Made by a program: the position numbers and the translations under genes. From Pythium myriotylum (taxonomy: Eukaryota; Oomycota; Peronosporomycetes; Pythiales; Pythiaceae): DNA of 64,000 nt. Location: contig JALJCQ010000011.1 of the NCBI GenBank assembly GCA_023091665.1, positions 744,001 to 808,000 on the forward strand, written 5' to 3'. This document shows, piece by piece, positions 59,537 to 64,000 of this stretch. Every line of letters starts with the position of its first letter. The stretch's first letter is position 1. The notes beneath the pieces are model-generated. The model saw only the letters and a list, made by a program, of their open reading frames with translations. It did not search any database and had not been told where the DNA came from.

Positions 59537-61234
59537 ATGGATCCCTCGCGCGTCCCCAGCGAGGAGTTGCTGCCCTTGGATCAGCCACAGCACCTAGGTG
59601 ACAAAGTCGACAGGCTCAGCAATGTAGCACACATCATGGAAGTGAACGAAGTTGCTGATGAGTCCACGCCGCTTGTTTTGAGAGCGGGAAGGCAGCACGA
59701 ATCTTCGGACAAACAACCCCTCGCTGAGAAAATAGCTACTCAAGATGCAGATTTACAAGCACCTGGCGTGGAACTTCTTCGCGAGGAGGCTGTGAGTCTC
59801 ATCAAGCTTTCGGTCCCTATTGTACGTCCCCTGCTTCAACCACTACTACCCTGACGACCAGTTTGTTGATTTTAATCGATGTGTTAGACGCTAATGATGT
59901 TCCTCGAGTTTGTACCGCTCGTTGTAATCGCAATGATGATTGGTTCGGCGAGCGGCGATAGAGCACCACAGGTCCTTGCAGCCGGCAGCCTCTCCGACTT
60001 TTTCCAGAGTCAAGTCTTTGTCAACGTCACCAGTGGATTAGGCGCCGCCATTGCCACGATGTGCGCGCAAGCATTCGGTGCAAAGCAACACCGCCAGCTC
60101 TGGATCTACGCGCAGGCGGGACTGATCGCGTCATTCTACACCGCCGTTCCAATCGTCCTGTTGTGCGTAAAAGGCCCGGCGATTCTCGTATTCCTCGGCC
60201 AAGATCCAGAGCTTGCCCGTATAGCAGGCGTCTTCATTGTGATTGGCTTGGCTTCCCAGATCTTCTACATGATGTACGCAGTCATCCGCAGCGCTTTGCA
60301 GGCGCAAAACATCGCGGCGCCTTTCGTCGTGGCTTCGCTAGCCTCGTACCTGGTCAGCTTACCGTTGGCGTACTACCTCGGTTATTCCACTTCACTTGGC
60401 TACAATGGCGTTGCCCTCTCCGTGATCGTGAATTCCCTAGTCAAGCTGCTGGTAGCGATCCCAGTTTTACTGAAGAACGAACTCTACGTGTCATCCTGGC
60501 CGGGATGGCAGTGGCGGGAGGCAAACCAAGTTGTGCGGCGTCTTTGGCCGATTGGAGCAGGCAGCATCCTCATGGTCACGTTTCAGACCGCAGGTTTCAA
60601 TGTTGTTGCACTCCTATGTGGATATTTGCCCCAGGCTGCAACTGTGATGACTTCGAGCAGCATCGCATCCTCACTGCTGTCAATTGCCTTCGTTCCGATG
60701 GTCGGGCTTTGTGCCGGGGGTACGGTTCGAGTCGGCAACGCTCTGGGTGCCGGAGAAGCACGGCGAGCTTCGTTTGCCAGCGCTGTTATCGTCGGTGCAA
60801 TGCTCAGCGTTGCTTTGATGGGGATCTGCGTCTGCTGGGCCTGCGCAGGCTCCTACGCCACGGCCTACACGACCGATTCGCCAACCATCATGTTGACAGC
60901 ACAGATTGTGCGATATCTGCTGCCCCTGATCCCGCTCGTAGGCTTTGTCTACGCTGCACAGTCAATCTTCCAGGCTTGTGGCGCGCAGTGGCTCTGTGCA
61001 AACCTCAACTTCCTCTTCCTCTTTGCACTCGGTGTTCCGTTCGGGCTTATTCTCGCCCTAGCGGGCAATCGCGGCGTCTTCGGTCTCTGGGATGGCCAGG
61101 AGCTGGGGACCTTGGGCTTTGTGCTCGCGGCTTCCGTCTGGCTACGTAGCCTGGATTGGCACGCAGTCGCCTGCAAAGCCCGTGCCAATGCACACCTCCA
61201 CCTTGATCGCGAGCCGACGAAGAGCTCAGCTTGA
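59537..61234 (+). CDS. MATE-family efflux transporter 1, two exons (543 aa)
   Basis: CDS inferred as 59537-59821 and 59888-61234, phase 0, with a 66-nt intron placed exactly after SVPI. About 95 hydrophilic N-terminal residues include DESTPLVL, then twelve hydrophobic helices. MATE hallmarks are CAQAFGAKQHRQL in helix 2 and VGNALGAGEARRA in the second half. These transporters export organic cations, toxins and metabolites in exchange for H+ or Na+. It is the first of three tandem same-strand paralogues. The acidic-x-x-x-L-V motif in the N-terminus resembles a dileucine sorting signal for vacuole or lysosome. Confidence 0.92.
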
Positions 61235-61469
61235 GACGACAGCTTCACACCTCCAGCGTTGATGCACCTCCAAATTAGAACCAGTAATTGAATCAAGGCT
61301 GATTCGTCTGGATTCGTCGGCGCTTCCAGCACTGTTTGTTGGCGAGGAGTTTCTCTCGCGGTGGTTTCGCAGATTGGCAGTCACTAAGCTGTTCTCTCTC
61401 AGCACAAGGCAAATCTTTGTGTGAGGAGCGGAGTACTGCTGCTCTAGACTTCGAGATTGTTAGCATTGT
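61235..61469. other. Intergenic region MATE-1/MATE-2
   Basis: 235 bp; no gene seen. Confidence 0.45.
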
Positions 61470-63096
61470 ATGGTCATGGCCGGTCCTGCCGTTCTGGACG
61501 AAAAGACCCCACTAATCGCTAAGCAAGATCGGTCACACATGTCTCGCAAGCTCGACGTCAAAGACCAGTTGCTGGACAAGCAGTATCGCCAAGAGGAGCA
61601 GGATGCAGTAGAGGCGGATGGTCGGGCTCCGCTGAAGAAGCTCTGGGCAGACGAGTCGCTTCCTTTGGCCGAGTTGGCGTTGCCTATCGTGAGTGTGGGC
61701 GCTCACTAACGATCTATGTATCTGTACCTAACCATCTTTGTACGTTATGAAGACCTTTGTGATCGTGCTTGAACTACTCCCGCCTATTCTCATCTCCATG
61801 ATGATCGGCCAGGTCAGCGGAGCGAACTCACCCAAAGTATTGGCCGGCTCCAGCCTCTCGGATTTCTTTCAAGGACAGGTTACCAACTGTTTCTCTAGCG
61901 GCCTCGGGTCCGGCGTCGTCACGCTTTGCTCTCAGTCGTTTGGTGCTAAGCAGTACCGACAGCTCTGGATCTACGCGCAAGCTGGCGTTCTCGCGACCGT
62001 TTATTGCATCGTGCCCATTGGTTTACTTTGTCTCAACAGTGCGGCACTTCTCCGCTTTGTCGGCCAGGAGGCTGAGCTCGCACACATCGCAGGGATCCTA
62101 ATCTTCTTCGGTTTCCTCGCATTCCCGTTCCTGATGATTTACACGATCGCGCGGTCGGCTCTTCAGGCCCAGAACATTGCGACGCCTTTTGTCATCACCT
62201 CGGCAGTCTCCTATGCCGTGAGCTTGTCACTGGGATACTACCTGGGTAACCACACTTCGTTGGGGTACATCGGTATCTCGCTCTCGACGGTCGTGGGTCA
62301 GGCGCTACGCGCTCTCTCGGTCGTTCCGATCCTCCTGCGTAACGACTTGTTCAAGACTTCGTGGCCAGGCTGGCAGTGGAAAGAGGCTCACGGGCTGATG
62401 CGACGTATCTGGCCAATTGGCGCGGGCAGTGTGCTCATGGCGACGTTCCAATCTGCAGGCTTCAACACGATCATCATGCTGTGCGGATACCTACCGAACC
62501 CGGCCGTGTCTATGTCTGCGAACAATATTGCGGCAACGTTGTTATCGCTTGCGTTCATTCCTATGATGGGGCTTAGTGCTGGTGGCATGACGCGGGTCGG
62601 GAATGCTCTCGGCGCTGGACAGCCGCGCCGAGCGTCCGTCGCCGCTCTGGCGACATTGGCGGAGACGCTCCTCGTTTCGCTCGTGGGCATCGTCGCGTGC
62701 TCTATCGTAGCGAGAGCGTACGCCGAGAATTTCACTTCCGATGCTCCAACTATTGAGTTGGCAACGCAGCTCGTGCAGTATTTGCTTCTGATCGTGCCGC
62801 TCACGGGCGTCGTCACGGCGGCGCAGGGCATTTTCCAGGCTTGCGGTGCCCAGGTTCTCTGCGCCAAGCTCAACTTTGTCTTTCTCTGCTTGCTCGGGAT
62901 CACACTCGGCGTGGTCCTCGCATTGCGTCTCAACGGTGGTATCTACGGGCTCTGGAACGGCTTCATCGTGGGCTCAAGCTGCTTCGCGGCCGCCGCGGCG
63001 ATCTGGTGGAGCCGTCTCGACTGGCACAAGACGGCCCATGAGGCCCGCGAGTACGCGCATCTCCATGTCGAGTCCTCGGACGCGTCGCTTGGCTAG
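61470..63096 (+). CDS. MATE-family efflux transporter 2, two exons (520 aa)
   Basis: CDS inferred as 61470-61688 and 61753-63096. The 64-nt intron is at the same codon boundary (ALPI then TFVIVLELLPP) as in MATE-1. The N-terminal tail is shorter (73 residues) and has DEKTPLIAKQ. The membrane part has CSQSFGAKQYRQL and VGNALGAGQPRRA, and both halves align throughout with MATE-1. ISMMIGQVSG and SLSDFFQGQV match the third paralogue best. Function as for MATE-1; substrate unknown. Confidence 0.92.
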
Positions 63097-63403
63097 GAGC
63101 GCGACGTCACTTGTTTGCCCAATCCATGCAGCTGCCTGTGTGGACTGCCCTTGAGTCCTCCAGAGGGACGCTCAAGTTGAAGTTGCATGGTTCGGCATAA
63201 ACACAATGAGGAGATGGATCAAGGAATACTCGAATCAGAATGCGATTTCCCAGATCTGAATTCAATACGTTTTGAAGTACATTTGACACGGACTCAGAAA
63301 TTGGTTGTGTCAAGATTCGTCAGGAGTTCTAAATGTGGGGGCTGTGCGGCCTGGAGCGATCTTCACTGGCTCACTTGCCAAGTCTCTTAGTCCCTCCGTG
63401 CCC
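63097..63403. other. Intergenic region MATE-2/MATE-3
   Basis: 307 bp; no gene seen. Confidence 0.45.
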
Positions 63404-64000
63404 ATGGACGCCTCCCGTGCAAACCACGACGAGGTTTTCCTCAAGTTCGAGCAGCCACGACTGCAGCACCTGAACGAGGACGTGAACAAGCTCGGCCACC
63501 ATGCTCATATCGTTGGGGAGGATGAGCCCTTCGTGGCGAATGAGAAAAGCCCACTAGTAGTCAAGGCCGGCCAGCACCGTGTCTATATTGACCCAGATGT
63601 GGACTTGAAGGCCCTAGACAGGAAGCTGCGCGAAGAAGAACAAGCCGCGATCGATGAGGACCGCAGGGTCCCGCTCAAGCAACTCTGGCTCGAAGAATCC
63701 ACAAGCCTAGCGTGGCTCTCCGTTCCGATTGTGAGTGTATCTGGCTGTAGGGTGTCGGAGAAAGCACACTGATTTAATTTCGCTTTCTGGGCAGACTCTA
63801 GCCGTGGTCTTGGAGGTGTTCCCGCCAATTCTGCTGTCGATGCTCATCGGCAAAGTGAGTGGTGACAACTCGCCGCAGGTTTTAGCTGGATCGAGTCTTT
63901 CAGACTTCTTCCAGGGTCAAATTTCAGTCAGCTTCGGAAATGGATTGGGCGCTGCCGTAGCAACGATGTGCTCCCAGTCTTTCGGTGCTCGGCAGTACAA
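63404..64000 (+). CDS. MATE-family efflux transporter 3, 5' part (cut by window edge)
   Basis: Exon 1 is 63404-63730 (109 residues) and exon 2 starts at 63795 after a 64-nt intron, again directly after SVPI. The reading frame stays open to the window end. Exon 1 has the N-terminal motif NEKSPLVVKAG and a long acidic tail. Exon 2 begins TLAVVLEVFPPILLSMLIG and reaches the CSQSFGARQY motif. The rest of the gene lies beyond the right edge. Confidence 0.9.

Noticed and set aside
1..64000. tRNA, rRNA, CRISPR arrays, complete transposons with terminal repeats, RxLR-type effector genes
   Set aside because: None recognised by eye. Short or degenerate tRNAs could be missed without a covariance search (tRNAscan-SE on the whole window would decide).

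Overview
The window reads as nuclear DNA of an oomycete (Peronosporomycetes; Phytophthora/Pythium-like). The genes are eukaryotic, dense and on both strands. Introns are few and mostly 55-75 nt with GT..AG ends. The cargo includes a plant/oomycete-style full-size PDR (ABCG) transporter, a KDM5 demethylase, USP7, the proteasome subunit Rpn9, MSH3 and tandem MATE transporters. The species cannot be named from sequence alone. Coding starts given here are ATG codons that I located by eye. Intron borders were chosen because they restore frame and family similarity, and are not backed by transcripts.

Layout. 1-872: 3' end of a PDR/ABCG transporter. 1.6-16.6 kb: a dense array of eleven related genes, here called zPX-1 to zPX-11, on both strands. 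Each encodes a protein of about 200-260 aa that looks like a PX (Phox) phosphoinositide-binding domain carrying an extra Cys/His cluster. Two more family members lie at 25.7-27.1 kb (zPX-12, with a long acidic N-terminus) and 45.6-46.4 kb (zPX-13). 17.1-19.4 kb: a membrane-anchored multicopper oxidase, convergent with a three-exon MSH3 gene. MSH3 is divergent from a double-BED hAT-transposase-derived gene. 28.2-30.6 kb: a bubblegum-type acyl-CoA-synthetase-like protein with eroded catalytic motifs. 30.7-35.2 kb: USP7, divergent from a CDIN1 nuclease homologue. 37.7-43.4 kb: KDM5. 43.7-45.1 kb: a secreted spermidine-synthase-like protein. 46.6-47.4 kb: a CENP-B/Tc5-type DNA-binding protein. 47.9-52.5 kb: three small genes that appear to form an undescribed family (called FFP-1 to FFP-3 here). 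53.1-54.8 kb: a seven-exon coiled-coil gene, convergent with six-exon Rpn9. 56.6-59.3 kb: a protein with six PH domains. 59.5 kb to the right edge: three tandem MATE transporters with one shared intron position, the last cut by the window edge.

How the genes relate. Housekeeping chromatin, repair and ubiquitin genes (KDM5, MSH3, USP7, CDIN1, Rpn9) sit between local gene-family expansions (zPX, FFP, MATE). The strongest candidate for an undescribed system is the zPX array. All 13 members share a PX-like core plus a conserved C-x2-C and a downstream Cys, while most members in the array have lost the PX arginine expected to bind a 3-phosphoinositide. Palindromic TGTTTTAAACA elements occur upstream of several of them. 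Many of the long genes also show high GC at third codon positions in the first several hundred bases of coding sequence and a drop afterwards, on both strands.
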